NCBI RefSeq assembly: GCF_000328475.2
Contig: NC_026479.1
Coordinates: 434,001 to 498,000 of the forward strand
Direction of reading: 5' to 3'
Source of the DNA: Mycosarcoma maydis
Lineage: Eukaryota; Basidiomycota; Ustilaginomycetes; Ustilaginales
Length of the DNA stretch: 64,000 nucleotides
The notes beneath the pieces were generated by a model, which searched no databases, was not told the DNA's origin, and saw only the letters and a list, made by a program, of their open reading frames with translations. The translations under genes and the position numbers were made by a program. This document shows positions 41,699 through 52,324 of the stretch, piece by piece. Position 1 is the stretch's first letter; every line of letters starts with the position of its first letter.

Positions 41699-42422
41699 CT
41701 AGTGGTGAGCATGCTTGGGGGTGTCGAGCTTGTAGCCAACGAGCGATCTGCGGCCGATCATCTCGCCGATGGTGAAGATGCCGTAAGCCTCGACGGCGTA
41801 GATGCCGACACGCTTCCAGTCGCCCTTTGTGAGGAGCTGCGTCCAGTAAGACTTGTCCGAGGCTTTCGACCAGATCTGACGGTAAGCCGAGGTGATCGAG
41901 TTGAGCGAGGTGGGAGGAGCGAGCGCTTCAGCGACGTACACCTGCTTGGCGATCGAGCCTGCTACCGAGAGGTTGTACTTGATCGGCTCCGAGTAGCCTG
42001 CCGTGGACGAAAACGAGTGGAGATGGTCAGTTTAAGGTACGTGAGCGAGAGTGATGCGGCATCGCGCGAAGAATGAATTCGAGCATTTCGACAGAACCAC
42101 TTTTCCCATGCGCTCAACCTTTGGCAGCACTTGGATCATGTACGTCCGATGACGAAGCCAATCCACACACGAACGACATTCGTCGTTCCGCTATGCTGTC
42201 TTAGAACCCAAACTGCTCTTAGAGCCTATCAAGATACCTACCTCCAAGCAAGCCTTCAACACGCTTGATCACGGGACCGCCGAGCTCCTGGGCCTTTTTC
42301 GAGATATCGTTGATAGCGGATGAAGCCTTTTCGGGAGCAGCAGCTCGGCTGGTCAAAGTGGACGAGAAGTTGCGTCCCTGGCGCGCAACGGCGCGAAGTG
42401 CTGATGACCTTGCAAAGACCAT
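41699..42422 (-). CDS. ATP20: Mitochondrial F1Fo ATP synthase subunit g, two exons
   Basis: Exon 1 is 42422-42242 and exon 2 41997-41699, with a 244-bp intron (GTAGGT donor, GGCAG acceptor, phase 1); 159 residues. Exon 1 encodes an Arg/Ser/Ala-rich presequence (MVFARSSALRAVARQGRNFSS) and the start of the conserved helix (VIKRVEGLLG). Exon 2 gives the membrane-proximal YSEPIKYNLSVAGSIAKQVYVAEAL and the C-terminal helix (WKRVGIYAVEAYGIFTIGEMIGRR) with its GxxxG motif, which in yeast Atp20 takes part in dimerising the ATP synthase in the inner membrane. Confidence 0.92.
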
Positions 42423-43304
42423 GATGACCGTATTACCCGAAAGACGTGAAGGGGATGGTGTGAGGAAAGAACAAAAAGACGGGTAGACGATGGCAACGAC
42501 GACGACGACAACGACGACAACGGTGAAGATCGAGAGTCGTGAGTGGGGTTCGCAGACGATCTAGATTTCGGCCATTTCAAACTAACAGCATCTAAAGCAG
42601 CATGCGGCAGGCAGCTCGTGCTCGAGTGGCTCTGGTGACACGAATTGTGATCTGCCTGCCCTCCTGCTCTCAGCCGTCCCTCTCAGCCAGACACACTTTC
42701 TTCTCAAATTTTGAGCAAGCCTCAGCCAAGAACGGATCCGACAAGAAGGGGAAAATCTAGGATCGGCAACGCTGTCCAGTTTCAGAAATTTGAGTCTGGT
42801 ATCGGGCTCAACCGGATGTCAACGTTGAACCGTGAACCACGAACGTGTCCAAGGCAAAACAGTACCAGTGTCAGACCTTTGTAAGTCACAAATTCTGATA
42901 CCCAAAATTCGAGCTAAAGAAGTCACGTGTGGTACCTGGCATCCGCGCTTGCCGCACCAAAAACGGGGGCGCCTTGCCACTCGTGACTTTTCAGATGGGA
43001 GATGACAGGAAAGGGGTCACAGGCGTTGTGCACAGAGGAGGCATGGCCAACGGCGCGCGTCACTGACGAAAGTGTTGGTTGGCACAAGGGGTTGTTGAGC
43101 CCCTTTCCAGTGTCGGTGTCAGAGCAGCAGTGAGGCACCAACACGCAGCCAGACACACATCGATGCACAGCCAAACGCAGCTCTCAGTTTCACAGCTTCA
43201 AGTGTGTGAGTTTGTGGAATTTGAACTCGCTACACCATCAGCCCCGGACAAGATCGAATCCTAACTACCACCTACATACATCGACATTTATCACTTTGTT
43301 CACG
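42423..43304. other. Intergenic, divergent ATP20/CDC4 upstream region
   Basis: Contains a GACGAC/CAACGAC repeat at 42486-42522 in the ATP20 leader. No gene supported. Confidence 0.5.
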
Positions 43305-43859
43305 ATGGTAGGTAAACTCAGAACGTGGTCGATACTTGGATTCTGCGATGGGGACGGCTCCGACATTGATGGCCGGCGAGCCGCACTGTTGATGCTGAAG
43401 CGTTTGTTGACCTTGCCTCTTCCTTTTGCTCCTGCACAGTCTGACGCCGAATACAAGGAAGCATTTGCCCTGTTCGACAAGAAGGGAACGGGAACCATCG
43501 CGCGCGAGTCACTGGGCGATCTTTTGCGCGCACTCGGACAGAACCCAACGCAGGCCGAAGTAGCCGACCTGGCCAACGCAGCGCCCAAGGACATCGACTA
43601 CGCCTCTTTCCTCAACATCCTGAACCGACCAAATGGATTCAAACCAGCAGGAACACCCGAAGAGTTCATCCGCGGATTCCAGGTGTTTGACAAGGATGGA
43701 AACGGATTCATCGGCGCAGGAGAGTTGAGATACGTGCTGACGAGCTTGGGCGAGAAGTTGAGCGACGACGAAATGGACGAATTGCTCAAGGGCGTTCAGG
43801 TTCACCCGGATGGTAACATTCACTATGAATCGTTTGTTAGGCAGATCCTCAGCCAGTAA
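43305..43859 (+). CDS. CDC4: Cdc4-type myosin essential light chain (EF-hand), intron after the ATG
   Basis: Exon 1 is the ATG alone (43305-43307), the intron 43308-43439 (GTAGGT...GCACAG, 132 bp, phase 0), exon 2 43440-43859; 140 residues, equal to the family length. The sequence closely follows the fission-yeast Cdc4 pattern: EAFALFDKKGTGTI, GDLLRALGQNPT, LNRPNGF, EEFIRGFQVFDKDGNGFIGAGELRYVLTSLGEKLSDDEMDELLKG. Only the third EF-hand loop (DKDGNGFIGAGE) looks able to bind calcium. The protein should bind the IQ motifs of type II/V myosin heavy chains in the cytokinetic ring. The intron has no stop and a length divisible by three, so an unspliced message would add 44 residues after Met1 and read on in frame. 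Confidence 0.9.
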   Translation: MVGKLRTWSILGFCDGDGSDIDGRRAALLMLKRLLTLPLPFAPAQSDAEYKEAFALFDKKGTGTIARESLGDLLRALGQNPTQAEVADLANAAPKDIDYASFLNILNRPNGFKPAGTPEEFIRGFQVFDKDGNGFIGAGELRYVLTSLGEKLSDDEMDELLKGVQVHPDGNIHYESFVRQILSQ

Positions 43860-44629
43860 GCGCGATTTGGTAATGTCATGTGGATCATGTCGAGCTCCAG
43901 AGTCAAATTGCGCTTCGTCCATCGATCAAATCAGTAGTCCGTCTGCTGGGCCAGCCCGAATGCGCATTGCTGGCTTGCTGCGCACCACAACCTTCTCCGT
44001 GTATCCACGGCTCGCTTTGCGTCCACACAGCAAGAGCGGCAACAATCGATGCACGGTAGACGGCTCTCATCACGCACATGCCTCCTGGTCACCAATTGCT
44101 CTCCTTTCACTCATCCATGCACCACTGTATCCCATTCTTCTCTTTCCTGCCTTTCCGTCCTTCTTCCGCGTCTCGACTGCTTTCTCTGAATACCATACTT
44201 TTCACTGACACGTCTGATGTCACAGCCATGATTCACTCTGCGTGGTAACAGTTCGGGTGGTGAGTGAACAAAGCCTTCATGCATGTTTTCAGCATGTCAC
44301 GGGCATGTTGAATTTTGCAAAATCCGTTCTCTCTGCCGTTCGCTTGTCACACTCGACGGGCAGGTGGGGCCACGTTGAGCCAAGCGCCAAGTTCAAAGGA
44401 GCGGTGTGCATTTCGATTTGGCATCAAACAAAGACGGGGACGCATAGCTACAAGACGACACTACCAGAAAGCGCTAGAGAAGGGTTCCAGACGTGGGACG
44501 CTGCACTGGTGCGACAAGCCGGATTACAAAAGACGAGATTCGAGCATTTACACTTTCGATGTTGGGAACCGCCGCGGGAAGCTTAGGACCATCCCGTCCC
44601 AACCCGTAGAGGCGGTAAGCCAAGCTGAT
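43860..44629. other. Intergenic
   Basis: Convergent gene ends; frames of up to ~130 codons without resemblance to known proteins. Confidence 0.5.
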
Positions 44630-45958
44630 CTAGTTTCCACCATTCACACCAGCGTTGTGGGTAGAGGCAGAGTAAGCCGTCTCCTCCTCGCTGCTTCGTG
44701 AAGTCTCGTCAACCTGAGCGAGTTTGCTCGACTCGGACGCTCTAGGGCGCGACTGCGATCGGTTCTTGGGCGAGTCTTTGCCGCTGTTTCGCGGCTCACG
44801 TGAGCGCGATCTCGACAGAGACCTCAGCAACTACAGAAAGAAAGAAAAATCCCAACAAAAGGCATCGTAGAAGCGTCAGCATGTCATACTCACCATCAAC
44901 AACAAGTGTAGCAGCAAAACCAGCATGAACAGCGCCAACACAGAGCCAGCTGCCCAAAAACGGCGGGTTCAATTTGCAACAGTCGCAGCACACAGCTCCA
45001 ACAGTCTAAAGGCGTGAGAGGATGTGTGATGAGCATGTTGAAATTGCTGCCACGTCAACTACAAGACAGAGCCTGTTGTGTACGCGGCAGGAAGCATCCA
45101 GAGATTTGCCCCCATCCCGTTGTTTTACATGGTCACTTTGAGAGGCGAATCACACGGGTGGCGACAAGGCTCCCGAATCATTACGCTGAGCTGCGAAAGC
45201 GCTGCGGAAAGAAAAGGTAGGTATGTGTGCGGGGAGGCGCAATGGGTATCGACTTGTTCCAAGGTGGTTTTGGAAAAGGGCACATCAATCTTCACTTACA
45301 CCTGTGACACCACCTCCACTGCTGGTGCCGTCCGAGTCGCGGCCACGCCCACGCTCTTCGGCTTCCGTCGTCGAGGCGATGTTACCCGCACCGCCACGGC
45401 CGGTGGAGTGTGCGAGCTTAGCGTCCTGCGAGCGGTACTCTTCCTGCAGCTTGTCCTCGCGCGCCTGGACTTCGGCGAGCTTCTTTCGGTCCAAAGGATC
45501 GCGCGAAGGCGATCGTACATTACCGGCACCACCTCGACCGCTCGAGATCATGTGGCCGGGAACCGCGGCAGCAGCGACCGTCTCGCGAGGGATAGCATTG
45601 CCAGAGCGATCGCGCGATCGAGAGGGCGAGCGAATGATCTGTATCATCGGTTCAAAACGAATCGACGCGGGAGAAGAGAAGGCAATATACTCGATTTCGC
45701 GTCAATAACAAAGTCTTGAATGCGGTGAATGTGTTGTTCTTCGCAGCAGGCGTTCGCTTTGCCGCTACGCCAGCATCGGTTGTCGGCAGTATTTGGCGTG
45801 TTATGCGGAGCCGAGCTGAACAGGGATCATGTTTGGCTGTTTGGCGTACTCACGTTACCCGCACCGCCACGACCGGTGGCAATGAAAGGGTCACGTCCTC
45901 GTGACTCGGAGGAAACAGCGGGGTCCTTTTGAGAGTGGTGACCAAATCCAAGAACCAT
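44630..45958 (-). CDS. GRGGAGN-repeat protein (DUF3602-like), four exons, predicted membrane tail
   Basis: Proposed exons: 45958-45854, 45638-45302, 44949-44894 and 44830-44630 (introns 215, 352 and 63 bp). All four keep frame and total 232 residues. The motif GRGGAGN occurs three times: at the exon 1 end (ATGRGGAGN), in exon 2 (SSGRGGAGNV) and again (STGRGGAGNI), with Ser/Arg-rich spacers and a short helix (KKLAEVQAREDKLQEEYRSQ). This repeat defines the small fungal DUF3602 proteins, of unknown function. Exon 3 encodes a hydrophobic run (GSVLALFMLVLLLHLLLM), followed in exon 4 by a Ser/Arg-rich basic tail (LLRSLSRSRSREPRN). Exons 1 and 2 are well supported. Exons 3-4 rest on splice-site and frame logic only; they could be a separate small gene. 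Confidence 0.6.
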
Positions 45959-47795
45959 GGTTGCTTGTCTTTGTTGCTAGGTTGCGTCGAAAATGTCGAT
46001 GGTGGGTTGGATGAATCGGGTGTTTGCAGCTCGAATGAAAAGTACTACTGCTTGAATGTGGAGAAGAGCGAAAGATATATCGATCGACCTGTGCGTTCTG
46101 TAATACCCTAGTTGGATGATGGTGAAGAAGGAAAGGCGAAGAGACTTGTGTTGAACGGGTAAAAGAGAGTGAGCAAGAGGAAGGACTCGGAGCGCGATGT
46201 GAAAGCAGTAGAGTGCAAGCTCAAATGCGGCTGACCTATACCACGAAATCGGGCGATAGAGCAGAGAATCAGCGACACGGCCAGAGAGCCAAGAAAAATG
46301 GCAATCTCGAAGCGAGAGCCGACTGGAAAGGCGTGATAACAGTCACAGTCACGAGTCGAATGCGCATGGCACGCGGCGTGGAAAGAGGCAAGAGTCGTGA
46401 GTGGGGAAACAGCATCCGAGCAGTCTCAAGCCAAGCTGCAGGCGCGAGAGATAACAAAGAGCCAACCCATGCACCTCATGCTCACCGTGTCTGACATGAG
46501 ACAATGAAAAAAAACACATTCAAGATTTCCGCCAAGTCACAGGAGGTAACTCAACGTCTATATTGCACCTGGCTGTTGATGAAAGGTGATCCAGTTGTGT
46601 TATGTGCCGTGAAGGATAGAGGTTAGCTGCCATCAGAGCCATCACATCGGCTGGTTGTCCCTTTGGTTGACATTTTGGGCTTGTATCCGGCTGTTGCGCT
46701 TGTCAGGCCCACAATGCTTGTTAGCACATCGGATGCTTGGACGGATCCAGCCGACAGCCAAGCCATTGTGTACATTTGCCAAGACCCCATCTCGCGCGAG
46801 GCACCTCTCGTAGTACGTTAACTTGTATTAATAAAGTGTGAATGTCATGTCAAGTGACCTTGATTTCATGAGAGCTTGCTTGCTGCTTGCATTTTTTCCG
46901 TCGAAAAATCGTTGTGAGTCAAGCTGAGATCGAAACCATTCAGCAGCCAGCGCCTTTGCCGAAAAGCAGCTTGGCCTTTCTTTTCCAAGATAAGAATAGT
47001 CGAGAGATAAGCATAAAAGCTTGAATCAATGCTAGGTTACCTCAACCCATCCTACGAACACTCGTCGATTCGAGATCCGCACGCCTCCGACAACCAAATC
47101 GTTGACCAGATCGGCGCGCATGGCTTGCTAGTTGTGCCTGACGAGTGCTTTGCTCTCAACCGTCAACGTGGACGTTTCCTTATCAACGACCAATGGGCTG
47201 GCTGCCTCCAACCGACCCGTGCGCCTCGATCAGGATCTCTAATGACCACCCTTGCTTCTGGGTTGAGGTGATGATGACAATTGTGAATGGCGCCGCCACG
47301 GCCTTTGGTTGCTAGCTCATATCGCCAACGCTTTGCGCTTTTCATCTCGCGTTTATGCACGTCGCCATGTACTCGAATGATTGACAAATGTACCATTGCA
47401 ATCACGAATGGTGACTGGTCGCTCACTTCGGTTCAGCTTACGGTCACGAGTGCTGTTTTTAGATCGCTGTCAGCTGCCTCGACAAGCATTTTTATGGACT
47501 GTTAGACCCTTGAATTGTATTCGTGATTTGGCATTCACGAATTACGATTTGTCTTACACATCACGTGTTGCCGGTTCAAGGACGAATCGTGAATCACGAA
47601 TCGTTGTTTGATAGAGGCACGAGGGAGAGAGATTTTGCTCGCCTCCACAGCATCCAACTCACGACTCACACCAAAGGATTTTTCTTTTTGCTCACAACAA
47701 CTCCGCTTCGGTTTGACCAAGCGTGTCTTGTTGCACCTCTCTTACAAGCGCTTCCTCATCCGACTCAACTGATACCGAGTGTTTTGCATACAAAG
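45959..47795. other. 1.8-kb intergenic region rich in TCACGA words
   Basis: No supported gene (an 80-codon ATG frame at 47029-47271 is unremarkable). Several TCACGA/TCGTGA words, with a dense cluster at 47519-47604 about 200 bases before the RRP45 start. Confidence 0.5.
47519..47604. repeat. Cluster of attcacga/tcgtgaat words
   Basis: Reads attcgtgatt (47519), attcacgaattacga (47533) and acgaatcgtgaatcacgaat (47582), i.e. several direct and inverted copies of the TCACGA-core word in under 90 bases. Confidence 0.85.
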
Positions 47796-48779
47796 ATGCC
47801 GCCGGGACAGATGCTAGAACCATCCGAGACCGAGTCCGACTTTGTGGTCTCATGTCTTTCGGATGGCGTACGACCTGACGGACGATCGTTCCTCTCTACG
47901 CGCGACGTGGACATTTCCTTTGGCGAAGAGCTTGGCAACTGTACCGTTGCCATCAAAGGAACCCGTGTTTCGACTTGCGTACGAGCTACATTGATGCCGC
48001 CACGATCCGACCGACCTTATGAAGGCTTTCTTCAAATCACGACTGATATCTCACCGATGGCGGGGATAGAGTACGACTCGACGGGGGGAGGTGCCAACTC
48101 TTCGGCACGTGCTAGAGAAGTGCTGTTTGATCGACTCATCGACAAGGCAGTTAGGCGAACCGAGGCGGTGGACCGGGAAGCGCTCTGCGTCGTAGCAGGC
48201 GAACAGGTGTGGAACGTCCACCTGACGGTTCACTTGCTTTCGGATACGGGAGCAGCACTCGATGCGGCAGTGTTATGCTCAATGCTGTCGCTGCGTCATT
48301 TTCGACGTCCAGACTACTCGATCGAAAACGGAAATCAGGTGCGACTGTACTCGCTAGACGAAAGAGTCCCCGTGCCACTCGCCATCCACCACACCCCACT
48401 GTGTGTCACATTTGCTATCTTTAACCACCTCCCTTCCATCTCCACTGCTGCCTCCAAGACGCAACCAGAAGATCGCGCAGATTCACACCTCATCGACCCC
48501 AACGCCAAAGCTAGCTCTCCTGACACATCCACGTCTACCTCAGTAGCGTTGCTCGACCCAACGCTACTCGAAGAATCGCTAGCGCAATCCAAGCTTACCC
48601 TCGTCCTCAATGCTCAACGCGAAATCTGCGTGCTCGACAAATCTTACGGCAGCCCAATTGACGCCCATCTGTTGCTACACCTAATCCAGATCGGTCTCAT
48701 CCGCATTCAGCAGTTGACAGAACGCCTGGAACACGCATTGAGCGTCGATGCAGAGACACGCGTTGTCGAAGTCATCTGA
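47796..48779 (+). CDS. RRP45: Exosome core subunit Rrp45 (RNase PH fold)
   Basis: 327 residues from ATG 47796 (MPPGQMLEPSETE). The RNase PH fold is recognised by GVRPDGRSFLSTRDVDISFG, GTRVSTCVRATLMPPRSDRPYEGFLQITTDISPMAG, the RLIDKAVRRTEAVDREALCVVAGEQVWNVHLTVHLLSDTGAALDAA block and the C-terminal IDAHLLLHLIQIGL helix. The order and the EGFLQI sequence match the Rrp45/EXOSC9 branch, which forms the hexameric ring with Rrp41 in the nuclear and cytoplasmic RNA exosome and is catalytically inactive in eukaryotes. A Ser/Thr-rich insert (about residues 235-262) is not part of the conserved domain. Confidence 0.92.
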   Translation: MPPGQMLEPSETESDFVVSCLSDGVRPDGRSFLSTRDVDISFGEELGNCTVAIKGTRVSTCVRATLMPPRSDRPYEGFLQITTDISPMAGIEYDSTGGGANSSARAREVLFDRLIDKAVRRTEAVDREALCVVAGEQVWNVHLTVHLLSDTGAALDAAVLCSMLSLRHFRRPDYSIENGNQVRLYSLDERVPVPLAIHHTPLCVTFAIFNHLPSISTAASKTQPEDRADSHLIDPNAKASSPDTSTSTSVALLDPTLLEESLAQSKLTLVLNAQREICVLDKSYGSPIDAHLLLHLIQIGLIRIQQLTERLEHALSVDAETRVVEVI

Positions 48780-49055
48780 TCCGAGAATCGTCTCTCGCCC
48801 AAGAAAAAGAAAGCATACCCATCCTCGAAAACTCTCGTTTGTCCTTCACATACTTGTACTTGTATCAACCTCGTTCGCTCAATCAGTACCGAAGCGCTTC
48901 TTTTACAGCGACTGGTAAGAAGCCATTCGCACAAAACAGAGAGACTGAGAGAGGGAGCAAGCGACGGTCATCCAACTACCAATTAGTTGGGGTATCATTG
49001 TGATTGTGGATTTATGCGGTGCGATGGCACGGCAGAGAACAAAAAAACCAGAATG

Positions 49056-52000
49056 CTAAGCAGTGGCGAGGAAGCCATTGCAATCGTAAAAGCCAATCAA
49101 GGCGATAGTCTTCTGGTGAGACGTGGAATTCGAGCGCCTTCTAGACGGACGAATCGACGGTTCGGCAATTCTCACGCTTCCTCCACCACCTCCGGTACTG
49201 CCACCTGCTTGTATGCAAGTCATCATGCTGGCTGGCATGCTGACCGAGCGCGCATCCAACCCACCTTGCAATCCTTCCGTTGGTGGTCGTCCTACGCTAG
49301 TGTCGCTCTTGCTGATCGATGTTGCAGCCGTTGGAACGCCCGAAGTTGGGCTCACAGGTCTCGACATCCTCCTGCTGTGCGGTTGATCGCTCTCCAGACA
49401 AAAGTCTTTCTCCAATCCATGAGACACGCGCTGTGTGGCAGCATATGGCGCTGCAGGTGAAGGTTCTTCCGCCACCGCTGGTGGTTGTCCTGTTGCAGGC
49501 GCAGCCATCCTGGATACGCCGCTGTCGATACTTAGGGGCTTGACGCCTTCTTTCTCTGTTTTCACAGAAAGTGAAGATCGATCGCTCAGGGAATTCGAGC
49601 TTAAAGAAGCTTTCCTTGAACTAGGTGGGACGATGACATTTGCACCACCGCGAGACGACGCAACGATGGCTGCTTTGGTCGCTGGACCTCGAAAGATGCT
49701 GTCCGACGCCGATGGACCGAATGCGTACCCTGTCATGAAGGATGGCGCATCGGGAAGGGGTACAGGCAGGGCTGCAGATCCTCCTCCCGTACCACCACGG
49801 CCGAACGTTCGTGCGCGTCCGAATGCACCACCGCCGGGGCCACCGGTGGTGGGGGAAGAGCCAACACCCCCGCTGCTACTTGGTCGTCCGGATTTCTTCT
49901 TCTTGCCACTGTCCACGGTCTTGCTGTTCGAATCAGCTTCGTGTGACTCGGAATGAAAAGCGGCACGAGTGTCGGGTGCGGACGAGCGAGTGGTCTGTAG
50001 CCTTGCGGGCGCTTCGTGTATGTGTGTCGTGGAAACAGCAAATGCTGAACCATTCGGTGGGCCCATGGCTGTATTTCGCGTCTCTCGCAATGCTGCTAGC
50101 GAGTTGGGCTTGCCAACAGCATCTTGATCTTCCGTTTCATCCAAGACCAGTTGATTCAAGCCGAGCGAAGGGATTGCCACTGACGAAGTGCTCATCTTGT
50201 GCCTCCTCTCAGCATGTTTCCTGCCTTCCACAGTCAGATCGTCGTGCGCCTGTTCCCAACCGATATACTTGCGCAGCATATCCTCCGTATCCGCCGAAGC
50301 CCTGGTTGCAAAGATCCAAGCATCCAGGGCCCTGAAAAACTCTTCCTTGGACTTCCATGGGTGAGCGAACGGCTTTAAAGCCGCTGGGTGGCCCTGGCCG
50401 AAGCGTCGATTGGTGGCCATACTCGCCAGCGGGGGCTGCGGAACCCCTTGCAGGCTGCGTTTCTCTTCCTCGGCTTCCGCCCACACAAGCTCTCTGCTGG
50501 AGGAAGCCGATTCGAGCTGTTGCAGGATGAGGAGCGCGCTGAAGAGGTCAGGGTCGGTCAAGGCGAATTGCGATTTGAGCGGCTTGCCGATCTGACCACG
50601 AACGGTGAACTTGCCTTCGCGTTTGCTCTCGTCTTCGCTCGAAGTGGCGTTTGCGGAAGATGCACCGGTTTCACGGCCAAACGAGGCGTTTGCAGCGCGT
50701 GTACGTGCACGCTGAGCGCTCGATTCGGCATAGACAGGCATGTGGCGTGGGTTGCCATTGAAAACATTGGAAAAGCCAGGCAAGAGCAACGCTGAGGGAA
50801 TTACCGACAGTGGCATGGGATTGAGAAACCGACGATGCAACATTCGCTCCAGCACCACTTCAATCGCATCGAAATCGGTTGATCTCGATGCATTGGGGTA
50901 AATATTGTGACGTTTGGGGAGCTTGGCACCGTAACCGTTTTTCGCTGCAGTGCGTCCGTGCTCGAGATCCTTGAGCTCGTTCACGTCGATCAAGCTCGCA
51001 TGACCGAAGAAGCTATAGTTGGCCTCGGAAACTTCGAGGACGCCTCCTGGAGCCAGGACGCGCCTTGCTTCCGAGAAAAGATCGACCCATCTATCTTCGG
51101 GGACGGCATGAACCACGAAGCGAATGTGGACAAAGTCAAAGCTGGCATCCGGAAAGGGGAGAGGTTCGAGGAAGTTGGCCACTACCCAGCTGACACGATG
51201 CTCGAGGTCCGGATCGGCGAGGTGATGCATCGGTGGTTGGATGGGTACAACGTCAAGACCAACAAACTCGGAAGATTTCCATTGACGAGCCATGTCGAGA
51301 CACCACATACCTCTACCGCAACCGAGATCGAGCACACGACAGGGACGCGAGTGCTCAGGAAACTCGCGAAGCGTATTGCCATGAAGAACGGCGTTGACGT
51401 TGAGATGGGTCGACATCTCGGCTTCCACTGACTCTCTACCGTAGCCATGCCAGTAAGGTACTGCGGAAGACGGGAAGGCGTGATAGACGTATTCTTGCAT
51501 CTTGCCTTTGACTCGCGAACGTATTCGGGTAAAGTATGCTTCTGGATGCCAACAGTCAGGTGAGGTGGGAGGCAAGCGAACGCGCGACGAGGAGGCCGAG
51601 GTGTTCGAGCTGGTTGGTTGGCCAGCGAGCGTTGGAGCTGGGAGGCTGGTGATGGAGGTACTGGCTCGCGTGCGCTGCGGTGACGATGCAGCGGTGCTAG
51701 GCGAGATGGATGTGGGGCTTGAGTGGATAGACGTGTTGGATGAGAGCTTTGTGTTGAGCGACAAAGTGGAATTCTGGGAGGTCTCCGTGTCGCGTCGTCG
51801 CAGCGATGGTGGCAAGGGGGGCTTGGATGATAAGGGATGGCGCGGCTCAGGCGGAGGTGTGAAAAAGTAGTAGCCATGGCCGACACGAGATTTGTAGGTG
51901 GCGTCGGATGCGGATAGACCATGAGAATGAGAAGGAGGAGCCAGACCGAGGCGAACGGGGAGCTGTTCGCCCTGCAGCGATTCGGGTTCCTCAAAGGTGA

Positions 52001-52324
52001 GTGGGAGAAGAAGGCGTTGTAGCTTTTTTGGCAGAATTGCTACCAGCTGCGCCNNNNNNNNNNNNNNNNNNNNNNNNNNNNNNNNNNNNNNNNNNNNNNN
52101 NNNNNNNNNNNNNNNNNNNNNNNNNNNNNNNNNNNNNNNNNNNNNNNNNNNNNGTAGGAGCTCTGATGTGAGCTGGAATCGACCGAGCTATTCTTGGAGA
52201 CGCTTGCAGAAGCCGTTGTGGATGCTTCTGTTGATTTAGAGGTAGACTTGTTGTTCTTGGACTCGGCGATTTGTCGAATACTGGGCCGCCGCCCGTGCAT
52301 GTAGAGATGGAAGGGATCAATCAT
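49056..52324 (-). CDS. Class I SAM-dependent methyltransferase with long disordered tail (crosses a gap)
   Basis: The frame is open from the gap edge (52052) to the stop at 49056, 998 codons, and contains no ATG in its first ~100 codons. The start must lie beyond the gap; ATG 52324 (MIDPFHLYMHGRRPSIRQ) opens 57 codons up to it. The piece next to the gap (LPKKLQRLLLPLTFEEPESL) is protein-like. The methyltransferase domain has motif I VLDLGCGRGMWCLDMA, an acidic motif II end (FVGLDVVP), DFVHIRFVVHAVPEDRW and the post-motif VLAPGGVLEVSEANYS. After ~300 residues a long Ser/Gly/Pro-rich region follows. Single-exon structure otherwise. The substrate is unknown; such large fungal proteins resemble the LaeA-like/UMTA group in the core only. 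Confidence 0.8.
52054..52153. other. Assembly gap (100 N) inside the methyltransferase gene
   Basis: Exactly 100 N; the frames on its two sides differ, as expected for a placeholder of unknown true length. Confidence 0.99.

Noticed and set aside
47029..47271. 80-codon ATG frame before RRP45
   Set aside because: Too short and without resemblance; antisense frames of similar size overlap it.
51182..51994. 270-codon minus-strand frame beginning with a possible signal-like stretch
   Set aside because: Overlaps the methyltransferase in another frame; Pro/His/Arg composition is that of a shadow frame, while the methyltransferase frame carries the domain motifs.
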